This document shows, one piece after another, positions 10,491 through 23,600 of a stretch of 64,000 nucleotides of DNA. The translations under genes and the position numbers were made by a program. The DNA comes from Tolypeutes matacus (Eukaryota > Chordata > Mammalia > Cingulata > Chlamyphoridae). Numbering within the stretch: position 1 is the first letter of the stretch; each line of letters begins with the position of its first letter. The stretch is from the NCBI GenBank assembly GCA_026826555.1, contig JAKSZT010053837.1, positions 326,770-390,769 of the forward strand, written 5' to 3'. The notes below the pieces were generated by a model. It made no database searches. It was not told the origin of the DNA and was given only the letters and a program-made list of their open reading frames with translations.

Positions 10491-12362
10491 TATATAAAAT
10501 TTTATAGGAAATTATTCCATACAATCAATCACAGACCACTCCTCTATGAACAAATTATGAAAGAAATTATAAAATTTATCAGTAATCCATTATGTGACTA
10601 TTTTTCCTATTTATTTTAGCTTACTGGAGCTTGGAAAGATGTAAATTCATTGATACTCACTTGATATTTTGTCAGAAAGTTAAAAGATGAGTTATTTAAA
10701 CAAAATACCACTAATCTGGTAATTAATCTCCTTTTTGGGTACTTATGTTTCTTACTCTTCTGAGAGAATCCCCTTTTCCTTCCCTATTCTCTTTTCCTTT
10801 GAGATCATAGAGCTTTGCAACAAAGACATTTTCACCTAAAGGCCAAGAAAGAGTTTCAGTGATATTTTACCGATACTTATTAAACCTGCTTGTGATTTAG
10901 ACTTCAAGGAGTGATCACTTTGTCCATTTTGTTTGTTATTTCAGAATGAAAAACCTAAAGATCCACCCAACAGCTCACCACAGAGAAGCTGTTTCCAGCC
11001 ACACAGGAGTTGACAAGTTGTAGCTGCAGCCAAGCTCTTTGCAGCTTTCATGAGCTTTTAACACCTCCTTCAAGTCCCCTATGACACACCGACTTATTAA
11101 TTAGAAGATCTGTACATTAAGGACTGAAATGAAGAAATTTTGAAACAAGTTACATTTTTTCTCACTCTGACTTTTAAGCCTCTTCCTACCCTAAACAATT
11201 GGAAATTCCAGTGTTTTATCCAAAATGTATGTTATAATTCTACCACCATTATTTGAATATTTTTTAAATCTATACACATTTCACTTTATAAACTAAATAT
11301 TAGGCAGTCTCAAGTGCCCAGAAAGATCTAATGATACCCAGATCTTTACACTGTTCTGTTTCTTTCATTTGGGTCTGAGTAAACTATTCTTACCAGCCAG
11401 ATGCTGAATTTGTTGCTGCCTTGGTTTTCTTATTTGTTTAATTGCTTGTATCTTTTGGTGGAAAACAGTTCTCTTGGTACTTTTAACTTGAAGTAGTGTA
11501 AAAAGAGGAAACTTTCTTTTATTACTGTCCTTGGTCAATATCTCTGAGTGAATTTGTAACAATCAGTTAAAATAGCAACTGTTGAATGATATCATACTTG
11601 TAAAAACAAGATGGCATAAAAAACAAAACAAAATATAATTAAAGATTTTGACTAACATCAGAGATAAAATCAAAAGTGTGTTGAAAAGGAACTGAAAATC
11701 AGCATCTTTCCCATTGACCAATATTTCCTCACTTGAATTAAAGCTGCCAGGTGGTCATCTCTGTCCCTTAGTAATAACTAGGCAATTTGTTCCAAAGTCT
11801 ATCCAATGACCATGAACTAAACTCAGAGTGTTTAGCTTAATTTTCACATATTTTTCATTGTCTCCAAAAGGAAACTGTGGAAAATCTGGTTTAAGAAAAT
11901 ATTCATTAATCTCTATTCTCTAACAGAAATCTTGGAATTCTGAGAATCATAGATCCTTGACTTTCTATCAAAAGTTTTGCTTCATTTGAGACCAGGTCAC
12001 ACTTGCAACTGTTCCCAGTTGACTCCTCTGGATCACAACAGTGTCCAGAACATAAGAGGGGAAAAAAAAGGTTTTATGAACTTGCCTATATTCATGAAGT
12101 TTTACTGGTATTTACTCATTATTGGCATTTAGGCATTCAAAAAGTGTTTTATTCATTCCTCCATTTTCAACAAGCTTTCACTGAATAACTAGTTTTCAAC
12201 TGTGAATAACTCAGACATGATCCTTACCTGTGTGGAAATTCCATTCCAATGAGATAGAGAATATTTTAATTGCCCAATTTTTTAAACTGCAATTATCTGT
12301 ACTTGGGGTAAGCATGCAAAGAAGTGCAGAATGCTTGAGCAATTATGGAAAGAAGTTTTGAG

Positions 12363-12366
<4 letters not shown>

Positions 12367-12422
<56 letters not shown>
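12367..12422. repeat. Compound microsatellite (GT)n(GA)n
   Basis: About 13 GT units run directly into about 15 GA units. Confidence 0.95.
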
Positions 12423-12426
<4 letters not shown>

Positions 12427-12604
12427 AATTGACCTATATCCTGAGATCTGAAAAAGCAAGTAAAATTAAACAGTCTCAGGGTGTGAAATTTGAGACAAGA
12501 GAAGAAAGGAAACAAGTCAATAATTTTCTCCATCCAGTTGACCCTGGTGGGTTCAAAGGATGAAAGTGTTCCTGTGCCCACACAAATTTTAAAATCATGC
12601 TTTC

Positions 12605-12696
12605 TGGGGAGCAGGTATAGCTCAGTGGTTGAGCACCTTTATCGCTTTTACGAGGTCCCTGGTTCATTCCCCAGTACTTCCCTTAAAAAAAAAAAT
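12605..12696 (+). mobile_element. tRNA-derived (DAS-type) SINE
   Basis: Contains a pol III box A/box B-like pair (TATAGCTCAGTGGTTGAGCA and GGTTCATTCC) and an A-rich tail. It is flanked by an exact 10-bp target-site duplication, TCATGCTTTC, at 12595-12604 and 12697-12706. Confidence 0.85.
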
Positions 12697-12759
12697 TCAT
12701 GCTTTCGTCTCATTTGTACACACACAGGCACATGAACACGCACAAAAGCCACTTCTTTT

Positions 12760-13215
12760 TGATCAGCCCAGGCAGTCTCAAGGAAGTTGTGAAATCAAAA
12801 TCATTGTATTTGTAAGAAAAAGCTTAACTCTTTTTTTAATGAAAAATTCAGTCTACATGACTAAAAATAGAACTTCTTACTTTTTAACAAATTATATTTT
12901 TTCTCTCTCTTTCTAGATGGCTTTGAAATACATCAAGGTGTATTTTATCTCATTGTAAAATATAATTTAAATACGTTTAAAGTTTTTAATTACTAATGAT
13001 AGAATTTCTGTTTCTTCACCTGAAAATAGGAAGCATCAAGATAAATAAATTTATAAATATCCTTTTTAATGTATTTTATAAAAACTAAATGAAAAGTTCT
13101 TTTTCGCCATGTCTTGATTCCTTAAGATTCTTTGAACACAAATTTAAATAAAGCTTAATTAACATAAAATAATATTTATCAATAATATTTCAGGGTTGTC
13201 ATACTGTAACAAATT
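12760..13215 (+). pseudogene. Decayed KLRD1-like last exon and 3' UTR
   Basis: Near 12785-12825 the stretch ending AATCATTGTATTTGTAAG matches the KLRD1 exon 6 block encoding NHYICK, with a one-base deletion and other lesions. Downstream, 12960-13215 follows the KLRD1 3' UTR block by block: ATAGAATTTCTGT, GCATCAAGATAAATAA, CACAAATTTAAATAAA and ATATTTCAGG have counterparts in the same order at 24960-25150 and 465-640. I could not find its other exons upstream. This is the weakest of the four copies and rests on alignment by eye. Confidence 0.5.
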
Positions 13216-14089
13216 GACATGTCCTTTTTTCCTCCTTACTAATTAGAAATTGTTTCTGAATTTTTTGTCTAGCTCTCTTTGAACACTGCAGATTCTCCCC
13301 TTACATTAACCATTTTCAAAGGAAAGTGAAGTTGGGTTATCAATTCTAAATGGTCCTCAGTTGTGTTGAAAAGCAAAAGTACTTGGCCAATTGCTTGGAA
13401 ACCAGCAAAAAATCTGCTTTCAGATTTTCCCAAAAGAATAATAATCTGTGCCATGATCCCTTGAATTCTGTACCTTCTCATGGTTTTTTCTGGCTTATGT
13501 TTTTCAGTCAGTAAAGGAGTCACTTAGCTGTCCTTTTTTTCCTGATCGATGCACAAAACACTTTTCCTAAATATCAAGTCAAATATTGTACAACTCAATA
13601 ATGTTATGATGTTACACATATTTCTTAAGAAACACGATTGACATCCTTACTTCACATCTCATTTTATTATTCAAGCTCTAATAATATCATTAAACAAGTA
13701 TGACTTGATTTTATTATACAGTGTGCTATTGTAGAGAATATAAACTCCTTCATTTATTTCTTAATATATAAGCTTTGTAGGATGATCAAACTAGAACCAT
13801 TTCACTCTTGAGTAAGGGGAGAATTTAGAGAAATTAACTTCAGTAATATGGTGAGAGATGCCGATTAGATAATCTATCCTTTAAACACATGAATTCTAAC
13901 TAAAATAAGTTATGAATTATGCTTCTTGGAGATATAAAGTTGTTTTGCTTAATTTTCCATTTTTTAATCAAAGTGAAACATTCATATGCTTTAAAATGCC
14001 ATAGTACAGAAGAATTTATGATGAAAGTTAACAGTTCTCTGTTCTGCCTGTTATCATCCTTATCCTGCCCTAAGAGGGAAAGGATTCCT

Positions 14090-14093
<4 letters not shown>
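13216..14093. other. No feature recognised
   Basis: AT-rich intergenic sequence. Short open frames show no recognisable motif. Confidence 0.3.
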
Positions 14094-14120
<27 letters not shown>

Positions 14121-14121
14121 C
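14094..14121. repeat. (AC)n microsatellite
   Basis: About 14 uninterrupted AC units. Confidence 0.9.
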
Positions 14122-16258
14122 CCAAGCTTTTTATTGTAGTAACATATAGAGAACTCAGAATTTACCATTTAACCACTTTCAAGTATACAATTCAGAGGTA
14201 CTTAATTGAATTTACAATATTGTACTACCATTACCAACATCCATTACCCCAATTTTTCATTACCTCAAGCAGAAAATCTGCACATATTAAGCATTAACCT
14301 CCCCTTCTTCTCACACACCCCACCCCTATCCTGGTAACCTGTTATCTGCTATCTGTCTCTATGAATTTTATTTTAGGTGTTTCATGTAAATGAGATCATA
14401 CAGTATGTATATTTTTGTATTTGCTTATTTCACTCAATATGTCTTTAAGACTCATCCGTATTGTAACATGTATTAAAACTTCATTCCTTTTGGTGGCTGA
14501 ATAATATTTCATTGTATGTATCTGCCACATATTGTTTATCCATTTGCCTATTGATGAACACAGTTGCTTCCGTCGTTGGGCTCCTGTGAATAATGCTGCT
14601 ATGAACATTGATGCACAAATATCTGTTAGGTACCTGCTTTCGATTCTTTTGGATAAATACCAAGAAGTGGGACTGCCAGGTCGTGTGATCATTCTATGTT
14701 CTACTTTCTGAGGAACTGCCAAACTGATTTCCACAGTGGCTCCACCATTTTACAATGCCACCAATATTGTATATTGATTCCAATTTTTCTGCATGCTCAG
14801 CTACACTTATTATTTTCTGTTATGGTTTTTGTTTTTAATAATAGCCATCCAAGTGGATGTGAAGTGGTATCTCACTGTGATTTTCATTTGTATTTTCCTG
14901 GTGACCAATGATGTCAAGCATCTTTCCATGTGTATTTTGCTATTTGTGTATCTTCTTTGGAGAAATGTCTCTTTAAGTTGTTTGCCCAATTTTTTAATCA
15001 GGCTATTTTTTGTCTTTTCATTGTTGAGTTGTAGCAGTTCTTTATATATTTTAGATATTAAAGCCTTATCAGATATATGACTAGCCATTATTTTATCCCA
15101 TACTGTAGGTTATCTTTTCACTTTCTTGATAATGTGCTTGGACATACAAAAAAGTTAATTTTTATGAAGCCCATTTTATCTATTTTTCTTTTGTTGCTTG
15201 TCTTTTGGGAGTCATATATAGGAAATCACTTACAAATCCAAGGTTATAAAGTTTCCCCCTATATTTTTTCTTCTAAGATTTTTATGGTATTAACCCTTAA
15301 GTTTAGGTTCTTGATTCATTTAGAGTTAATTTTTGTATGTGAAATGAGGTAGGAGTTGACCTTTATTATTTTGTAAGTAGAAATACAGTTTTCCCAGCAT
15401 CATTTGTTGAAAAGACCAGTCTTTTCCCAATTAAGGTACTTGGCACCCTTGTAAAAACCAGCTGCCTGTAGTTGTATGGGCTTATTTCTTAACTCAATTC
15501 CTTTCCATTGATCTATATGTTTCTTTATGCCAGTATCACATGGTTTTGATTTCTGTGGTTTTGTAGTAAGTTTTTAAATGGAGAAGTATGAGAGCTCCAA
15601 CTTTTCTTGCAACACTAATTTGGCTATTAGGGGTCCTTTGTGATCCCATGTGACTCTGAACATCAGCTTTTCCATTTCTGCAAAAAGATTGCTGGGATTT
15701 TGATAGGATTGCCTTGAATCTGAAAATCGCTTTGGGTAGAATCAACATCTTAGCAATAGAAAGTATTCCTAAATTTGAAAACAGAATGTCTTACTATTTA
15801 TTTAGGTCTTCTCTAATTTCTTTCAGGAGAATATTCTAGTTTTCAGTGTACAAGCCTCTTCACCTCCTGGTTAAAATTATTCCTATTTATTTAAATTTTT
15901 AGAAGATATTGTGAATGCAATTATATTTTTTAATATCCATTTTGGAATGTTCTTTTCTAGTGTATGCAACAACAACTGATTTTTTATGCAGGTTAATCTT
16001 GTAACCTGCAGCTTGGTGAATTTGTTTATTAGCTGTGGTAGTTTTGATTCTTTGGGATTTTCTATATAAAGGAATGTGTCATCTGCAAATAAGGATAGTT
16101 TTACTTCTTCCTTTCCAATTTGTATGTCTTTTATTTCTATTTCTTGCCTAATTGCTATGGCTAGAATTTCCATAACAATGTTGAATAGTAGTGGTGAAAG
16201 TAGGCATTCTAGTCTGTTCCTAACCTTTGGAGGAAAGCTTTCAGTCTTTCACCACTGA
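14122..16258 (-). mobile_element. LINE-1 (L1M-type), reverse, 3' UTR and end of ORF2
   Basis: The 3' UTR is recognisable on the plus strand as the common reversed L1M segment (GGCTGAATAATATTTCATTG; CATTTGCCTATTGATGAACA). The minus strand then reads ORF2: ISKIYKELLQLNNEKTKNSL near 15000 and LSLFADDTFLYIENPKESK near 16080, the reverse transcriptase YADD-equivalent. Many stops. The ORF2 region is interrupted at 16259 by one arm of an inverted repeat. Confidence 0.8.
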
Positions 16259-16674
16259 GTATTCTAAGTTTTCAAGAACTGTGGCTGGTGAGAGTTAAAT
16301 AATTCACTGTTTTCGTTTTCATTTTAGTTCACTGACTCAGAAGTAGAAACTAGCAAAGCCATGTCCAATTCAAGAACTCTAGGATCAAGTCACTTTTAAA
16401 AGAGTTGAATCTATCTATCTATCTATCTATCTATTCATACTTGTGCACAAATATATTTTTTGCCTGCCCTTATTTATCAGAATATTTGATGAACTTTGGC
16501 AGACTAATATCTGTGTCTCTATGTCTTGGGACAATTTATTTTCTCCTAAAACTGCCTTGCTGCTCTCATATATGGCAGTCCAGAAGTACTGATGTGGCTT
16601 CAACCATTGAATTTGGATTTGGTGTAGTAGAGCAATCTCAGCCCTAAGGTGGGGAATTCTGGACCTCGTGTTTT
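16259..16674. repeat. Inverted repeat 1, left arm, with (TATC)n
   Basis: Near-identical, in reverse complement, to 18085-18537. Shared blocks include GCCATGTCCAATTCAAGAAC, TGGCAGTCCAGAAGTACTGA and GGGGAATTCTGGACCT. A short (TATC) tract lies at about 16411-16434. The arm sits between two pieces of reverse LINE-1 ORF2. Confidence 0.9.
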
Positions 16675-16684
16675 AATATAGGAA

Positions 16685-16925
16685 TCCATCATTATAAAAT
16701 TCCCTCTGAGCACTGCCTTTGCTGAATCCCGTAAGTTTTGGCATATTGTGTTTTTGTTTTCATTCACCTCAAGATATTTCTCAATTTCTTATATGATTCC
16801 TTCTTTGATCCACAGTTGCGAAAGAGACACATATTTGTAAGTTTTCTGGTTTTCCTTCTGTTATTGATTTCTAGCTTCATTCTGTTGCGCTCAGAGAAGG
16901 TGATTTGTATAATTTGGCTTGATAA
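16685..16925 (-). mobile_element. LINE-1 ORF2 fragment, reverse
   Basis: The minus strand reads sequence related to the LINE-1 ORF2 endonuclease end ([20 protein letters not shown]). This is an earlier part of ORF2 than that at 16080-16250, so a deletion or separate insertion lies between them. Confidence 0.6.
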
Positions 16926-18084
16926 ATCAGACTCACAAGTATCAGAGATTTCACTCAATATCTAGCTTTGCCAATAATTTCAATGATACAATAATCATAA
17001 AGCACAGGAAAAGGAGCATGAAGTCTGGTTCTGCCAATGCAGCTTCCCAAGTCTTTTCTTTCTACCTTAGGACACACTCTGGCCCAGATTAACTATTAAC
17101 ATATGAAGTCTCTAAATGATGCTTGTGTCTACATCACTTACTCAAAAGGAGATGGTTTGGTCATGACACGTCTCCATTTTACATTATATAACTTACACAA
17201 GATTTTCCAGGATGTCATGTCCCGTAAATCAATAACTTCTCATTTTTATTCCCATAAAAATCATAGACAGTCCAGTACATCTTGCTAAAAACATTCCACA
17301 GATAAGAATCCTGGCTAGTAAAAGCCACTGGTACTTGCTACTAGCTGTTATTGGCATGTACAAAGAGACTATACCAGATCACAGTCATTCTTTGTCTCTC
17401 CAAGACCTCTAACCTCCACAAAATCAAGATGATAATTTGTTAGCAATCTCTTCTTCACTTGGAAAAGACAAAAATTTTCAAAAACTGAAAAGAAAACAAT
17501 ATTTTTAATTGTGGTTATAGGAATGCATACTATGACTGCTTTCTGCAATATTTTGTTACACATTTCCAGGTAGTGAAAAGATATCAGACCTCATTGTCCA
17601 TATCTCAAGTGGATCTTAGTTTCTTTCTCACAGGCATTTGTTGAGGTTTGAATGACATTTTAGTTTTTGGAGTCATCACTTGCCTTGAATGAGGGCACTA
17701 CAGAAGCAGTAAATAACAGGAAATAGTGTGGCAGCCTGCGGTGGGCACCAAGGGAGAGCAGTTCCTGCATCTTTGGAAAGTTCCTGCAAAGAGAAATGAG
17801 GGCACAGTTCCTGCATCTTTGGAAAGGATATGTAATTTTCAGAAGCAAATTCATAGAAGTGAAAACTGAACATGAGCATAATTTCAATCTGGGTTTCCTT
17901 TAAAGCAGAATCGGAGAAAGATTTGGAATGCAAATAGTTTAATTGGTAAATGTATGGTACAAACCTAGGGAAGAGGGTATTTATATAGGGAAAAGAAGGC
18001 AGTCAATAAAGGTTGTGCTTTTATTCTAGAACCTAGAGTGGGAAATAGAGTGTAACAATGTCGAGTGACTCTGGGGAATGAGGC
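16926..18084. other. Spacer of inverted repeat 1
   Basis: Non-repetitive AT-rich sequence, apart from an exact 22-bp direct repeat, CAGTTCCTGCATCTTTGGAA plus AG, at 17759-17780 and 17805-17826. No gene recognised. Confidence 0.5.
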
Positions 18085-18329
18085 AAAACACAAGGTCCAG
18101 AATTCCCCACCTTAGAGCTGAGATTGCTTTACTACACCAAATCCAAATTCATTGGTTGAGGACACATCAGTACTTCTGGACTGCCATATATGAGAGCAGC
18201 AAGGCTTTTGGCAGTTCTAGGAGAAAAAATCATCCCAAGACACAAAGACACTGATACTAGTCTGCCAGAGTTCATCAAATATTCCGATAGATATGGACAG
18301 GCAAAAATTATGTTTGTGTACAAGTGTGA

Positions 18330-18383
<54 letters not shown>

Positions 18384-18537
18384 TGATTCAACTATTTTAA
18401 AAGTGGTTTGATCCTGGAGTTCTTGAATTGGACATGGCTTTGCAAGTTTTCACTTTTGACTCAGTGAACTAAAATGAAAAAGAAAACAATCAATTATTTA
18501 ATTCTCACCAACCATAGTTCTGAAAAGTTAGAATAAC
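18085..18537. repeat. Inverted repeat 1, right arm, with expanded (GATA)n
   Basis: Reverse complement of 16259-16674, roughly 85-90% alike by eye. The (GATA) tract at about 18331-18382 is about twice as long as its partner, which accounts for most of the length difference. Confidence 0.9.
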
Positions 18538-19402
18538 TTCCCAATAAAAGTGGCTCTGTCGGTGCTCAAAGTATAGTAATAATCCCTACTCCATATTCTG
18601 TCACAGTTCTTATAAATTTGCTATATCCCCTAAATAAATGAATTTAAATCCTAAATTCCTATGTTTACATGGGGCAACAATGGGCAACATCAGGCAGTTT
18701 TCTGCAGATTCAGTTTTGTCCAATACTAAAACCAAGACAGGAAAGACTTGAAATTAATCAAGTGATCATTTATGAATATCATGTTTCTCAACTTGGATTT
18801 CCACTAAAGCTGGATGGAAGAATTTTCACATTCGAATTCTCTAGTAAAGATCTAGACTTTAGCAAGTTTGATCATTGAGTAAAATCTACACTCATGATGT
18901 AGATAAGGTAACAAGATGGAAAACTTGACTCCTTGGAAATTGATGAATCAAACCACAAACTTTTGGGGTGGTGGTGAACATCCCATTTTACAAAAAGGCT
19001 CATCTAGGTTAATATGAGAATGCTTAAGAAGCTACAACACAAACCTTATTTTGCAGTTTGTTTTTGTATGAGGATGAAGGGTTGATTGTATTTCTAGATG
19101 CTAAATCATAGATCAAGCTCCCTACTGCAAAGACTCCTAGTCTATCTTTCCATTCCACATTTGAAATCTCCAATAATGTCATCTTCTGAATACAAAAAAG
19201 TATAAATTGAAATAATAGTATATTATCTGAATGAGATAACACAGTAAACAATTACAATTATTAACATCTTAATAAAAATAAGGTTTACCAGAGCAGTTGA
19301 AGTCATGTTCAAAAGACATTAAGGATATGGGATGTTGGAGGATAATGAGTTAAAAGAAGCTTTTAAGGCTAATGTGAATTCAGCAGTGAAATGTTGACTT
19401 AC
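18538..19402. other. No feature recognised
   Basis: AT-rich intergenic sequence without recognisable coding motifs. Confidence 0.3.
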
Positions 19403-19804
19403 TGTGGTAGATTGAAGTATGCATCCTAATTTAAACATGTTCTTGGTCTAGATCTGCATTTGCATTGTAAATAGATGTTAGTTAAGGTGTGGCCCAACTG
19501 AATGAGGTTGCCTTAGTCCCGATTATCATAGTCCTCTATTGGCAGGTGAAATTCAGACTTAGAGAGAGAAAACCACACGGAGGAGCTGAAAACCAGAAGT
19601 CAAGGGAACGTGGAAGAGAAATGAGATGACATCAACATGTGATAGAAAAAGCCGAGGCACCCAAGGATGGCCAGCCAGCCAGAGTGCTACCGACCCCAGG
19701 AGGAGCAAACCTTCTAGCCTCTGAAACTGTGAGCCAATAAATTCTTGACGGTTCAACCAAAACCAGTTCGTGGTATTTATCATACAGCCTGGAAAACTAA
19801 GACA
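19403..19804 (+). mobile_element. MaLR-type solo LTR
   Basis: Starts TGTGGTAGATTGAAG and ends AAAACTAAGACA (TG...CA). Inside are MaLR features: GTTAAGGTGTGGCCCAA, CCTCTGAAACTGTGAGCCAA and an AATAAA. The family is inferred from these features. Same type as the LTRs at 33958-34407 and 40934-41397. Confidence 0.65.
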
Positions 19805-20044
19805 GCTTATTTCAGCTTGATGTCGCATTAGAGCAAAGATTTGTGAGTTTTGATGCCTAATATAACAACAACCTGAAGACCCTCTGGTTCTACTTTTTGA
19901 CTTTTGCCTGCCCTGGATGGTGGTTAAATGAGGCAGGGATAGAAAACGGAGAAAAGATGGAGAGACCAACTGCTCTCTGCAAAAGAAAAGAAAATCTCCA
20001 TAAGATATAGGCACAGAGAGATGAGTTTTTTATGAATCATATTG

Positions 20045-20230
20045 CATGTGTGCTCTGGAGCAAGACTGACTGGCTTTCAAACTTCAGTGACTTAGCTGTA
20101 CTATTCCTCAGTTTTATCATTAGTAAAATGAGGGTGTTCATAATACATTCCTTATGAAGCCATTTTGAGAAAGAACTGAGTTAATATACGTGAAGCACTT
20201 AAAATTGTCTTTGGCACAGGAGAATTCTTT
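20045..20230 (+). repeat. MIR SINE
   Basis: MIR core and end: TTCCTCAGTTTTATCATTAG, AAAATGAGGGTG, ACTGAGTTAATATACGTGAA. Confidence 0.6.
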
Positions 20231-20658
20231 ATAGAGTTTTATTGTACTAAGTATATTTACCTTTTGTTTGTCCATTCTTTTTTTCATCTTTTCCAATATA
20301 GATTTTTAAAGACTACTTGATGTTCAAACATTAAAGAAACTCCCTCTAATCTTTTTTTTTTTTTGGTAATCAAAAGGCATTCAAAAGTACAGTGAGAATT
20401 TCCTGTATTGCAGTACCCAGAACATTTTAGAGCTAATTGATTGTACTGCTTCTTGCTCATATTATACATTTGTGGCTCACCAATACTTGATTCAAGAACA
20501 TTATTTAATTACACAATTTTTTCTCATTTATTTTAAATTTGTTCATGCGCAACTTTTGGATTCCTTAGCGTGCAACTCAACTCTGTCGTCCTGCCTTGCT
20601 CCTCTCCAACAAGCACACATCGTGCCTTTTCTGCATTGACCTTGGGACATCATTTCTC

Positions 20659-20665
20659 ATGGCAG
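20659..20665 (+). CDS. KLRD1: KLRD1 coding exon 1
   Basis: ATGGCAG followed by donor GTATGT. The short first coding exon (Met-Ala plus one base) is characteristic of CD94 and joins in phase with exon 2 to give MAAIQT. Confidence 0.85.
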
Positions 20666-23600
20666 GTATGTGTAACCCCGATCAGAAGTTTTAAAAATAA
20701 AGAAAAAAGACATCTCATGGGTTTGGATAATTTAAGGATAATGCTTTTTTCTTTCTTCTTTTTTTTTTTTTTAAAGTGGGGGACATGGATATTTTTAGGT
20801 TTGCCACATGCTGGTATTTTCAGCATTTATTTTAATTTCTTGATTCTTCTTTCAGTAACTTAGAAATTATTTTGTGCAGCTTTTCCAGCCAATTTAAAGA
20901 GTAGCTTCTGATATGGGCACCTCTAAATTCTGGATGAGAACCCAATTCACCTAGTTGTAATATGATCAATATAATTTTATCAAGGGAATGAGTAGAGATT
21001 GCCAAATGTATATGACACAATGAGTAAAAATGTTGATTTTTTTAAAAACTACTATTTGGGGTGTGACATCCAAAGATTACTGAGATTTACAAGTTGACAT
21101 ATTATACTGTTGTCACTGACAACATCACTTTTTGGTAGTATGCTCACTTTAATGCAGATTCTCTTCGGGTTGAATTGTTGTTGGAGAAAAGACTATAACC
21201 AGTTAATTTTGTACACGAGCAAATGGAATGCTCTTATTCTGTGAAAGCAGCCCTGTTGGCCAAGGTATTATTCATGCATTGGTTGTGGATCCTTTCATCC
21301 CATCAAGTCCAGAGTGTTCTCATCTTCTCTCTTTCCTTTAGCAGCTCTACAAAGCTAAGAGCAGCTAGACTTTCCTCTGAGCAGAGCCTGCATTGAGATT
21401 AGCAGAAGGGCTCACTCCCAAAGTGCCCTAATGTCAGTGTGTTTAAGGAAAGACTCTGGGCTTAGATGAACTCTAGTTTGGTTTCTGATTTGGGCATTTA
21501 ATAGCTTTGATACCTAGAGAAAATAACATGATTAGACCCTCAATTTTCTCATCTCTGCAATGTGAATCATAGTGGCTACCTTGTGATTCTGTTAAAAGAT
21601 TACGCAAGTACCTAAAACAGAACGTGGAGCTTGCTGCTCTCTTTTTGCACTAGATCTCTGAGCTTCTTTATAAGTTAAAAAATAAATAGTTAATCCTCTT
21701 CACTGTTTTAGAGACAGAGATGGTAGAGGAAAAAAAAATATATGGACAATCTCAGTGAAGACTAAATTACACCAAATACAATTTATGGTATCAACTGTAG
21801 CCCCTAATGGAATGTTTCCCTTTGCTAATGTTTCATTGGTTGCATGACTGTCTTATCAAATCAAAGACTTAATGACTAAAAGATTCTTTTATCTACCCAT
21901 ATGTCCATTATGTGGCTCATGAAGCTTTAGGATTCTCTCTCTCTGATTTCTGGTTTTAAAAACGTCAGCCTCTATGTTTGCTCTTTAAGTTTTTGCCCTA
22001 ACTATAACATTTTCTTTCTCTACAGCTATTCAGACTGTTCCATGGAGGTTGATTTCTGGGATCTTAGGAGCAATGTGCCTTTTGTTGGTGTCTACTTTGG
22101 GAATTTTGTTGAAACAATGTAAGTTTCTCTAGGCAAATCTTTTAAAAGATCAAAATTCTGATTAAAGAATTTGGTAATACATTTTATATTTTATTAGTAT
22201 ATAATATTTTATTAATTCACTGATACATTTAAACCTGTACCTAATTATATATATATATACTTATAATCATTTCTTATAGTATTAACTAAAGAAATTGATC
22301 CATCTACATTCTCTTCACATCCCACTATAGGACCCCAGGAAGGTAGGTTCTATTTTTTGGAAACCCTTAATGTTGGTAAAGTGTGAAAATAACAGGTTCT
22401 TGTTTTTCATACAGAAGGTCATGTTGGACTACTACAAACAATAATATAAGTTTTCATTTCTAATTGTAGGACAATCTCATTCTACTGTTCTCTACTGTAA
22501 GCATGATTAAATTACATTGGGTGTGCATCAATTATATGTAACATATAATGCTCCATTGCATGTAGTAGATTCCCAAAGACTATTTGTAGAAAGAAATGAA
22601 TAAATAACAAATGGCTTTAGAATGAGTGAAAATTCTATGAAATGTTCAATGAAATCAATCATGTTTCCCACCCCACCCCTGCCCCCCGTTAGGCTCTGGT
22701 TGTTGTTCTTGTCAGGAAAAGTGGATTGGGTACCGATGCAACTGTTACTTCTTTTCCACTGAAGAAAAATCTTGGGAAGAAAGTAGGGTTGCCTGTGCTT
22801 CTCAGAATTCCACTCTATTTCAGCTGGAAAGCAGAGATGAACTGGTATGTACTCACTTTTATTTCCCACATTTAAAAAAAAAATCAATTTCATTGGTATG
22901 TAGTAATAAAGCACACAATTCATTCAAAGTGTTCCATCAATGGTAAAACCCACATTAACTTTGATCTAAGAAAACATCATATCTAAGTAAACTGAATACT
23001 TTGATTCAAGTCCTTAATCAAAATTAGAGGAATATATTTTAAAATATATTATATTAATTTCCTGTACCTTGAAACAATTATTTTAAAACCCACATAAAGT
23101 TCTTCAAAGATTTACATCAGAGGGTTAAAAATTAAGATGCCAGAAAAAAATGCAAGAAACTTGTCAGGGAGACTTGAAAGAAGAAATAATAGGTTTTAAT
23201 AAAAGATCCAACTAAACAATTTAGTAATTTTTAATTCTTTAACTGAATTTACAATTTCTTTTGTAATTATGTAGCTGTTATCATCTGTCTGTGAACTGAT
23301 ATGTAGAACCGATATGGAAGATATAACCATAAAAGTGACCCAGTTCTTAGGAAAAAGTAAAAATTTCTCTGCTGTTTGTAGAACCTGGGCTGAGAATTGG
23401 TTGAGTAGATTACCCACGGGATTTATTCCTCAGTATAGTGTTGGGCTGGGAGATTTTGAGGCTGGTATTTCGGATCCCCTGTAAAGATGTGTTCAATGAA
23501 AATTTTAACTCCCTTTATAATTGTTTTCATCTACAATAGAGAGGTTCTGTCTTTTTTTTTTTCCTCCATAAATGAATGGGCTTGATGAATGAGAAACTTG

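Noticed and set aside
10610..10680. Stretch resembling the end of KLRD1 exon 4 and its donor (GGAAAGATG...ACTCACTTG).
   Set aside because: Similarity is short, the donor is absent, and nothing upstream matches the rest of the exon.
12282..12581. Open frames on both strands across 12282-12581.
   Set aside because: They are produced by the (GT)n(GA)n microsatellite and have no protein-like content.
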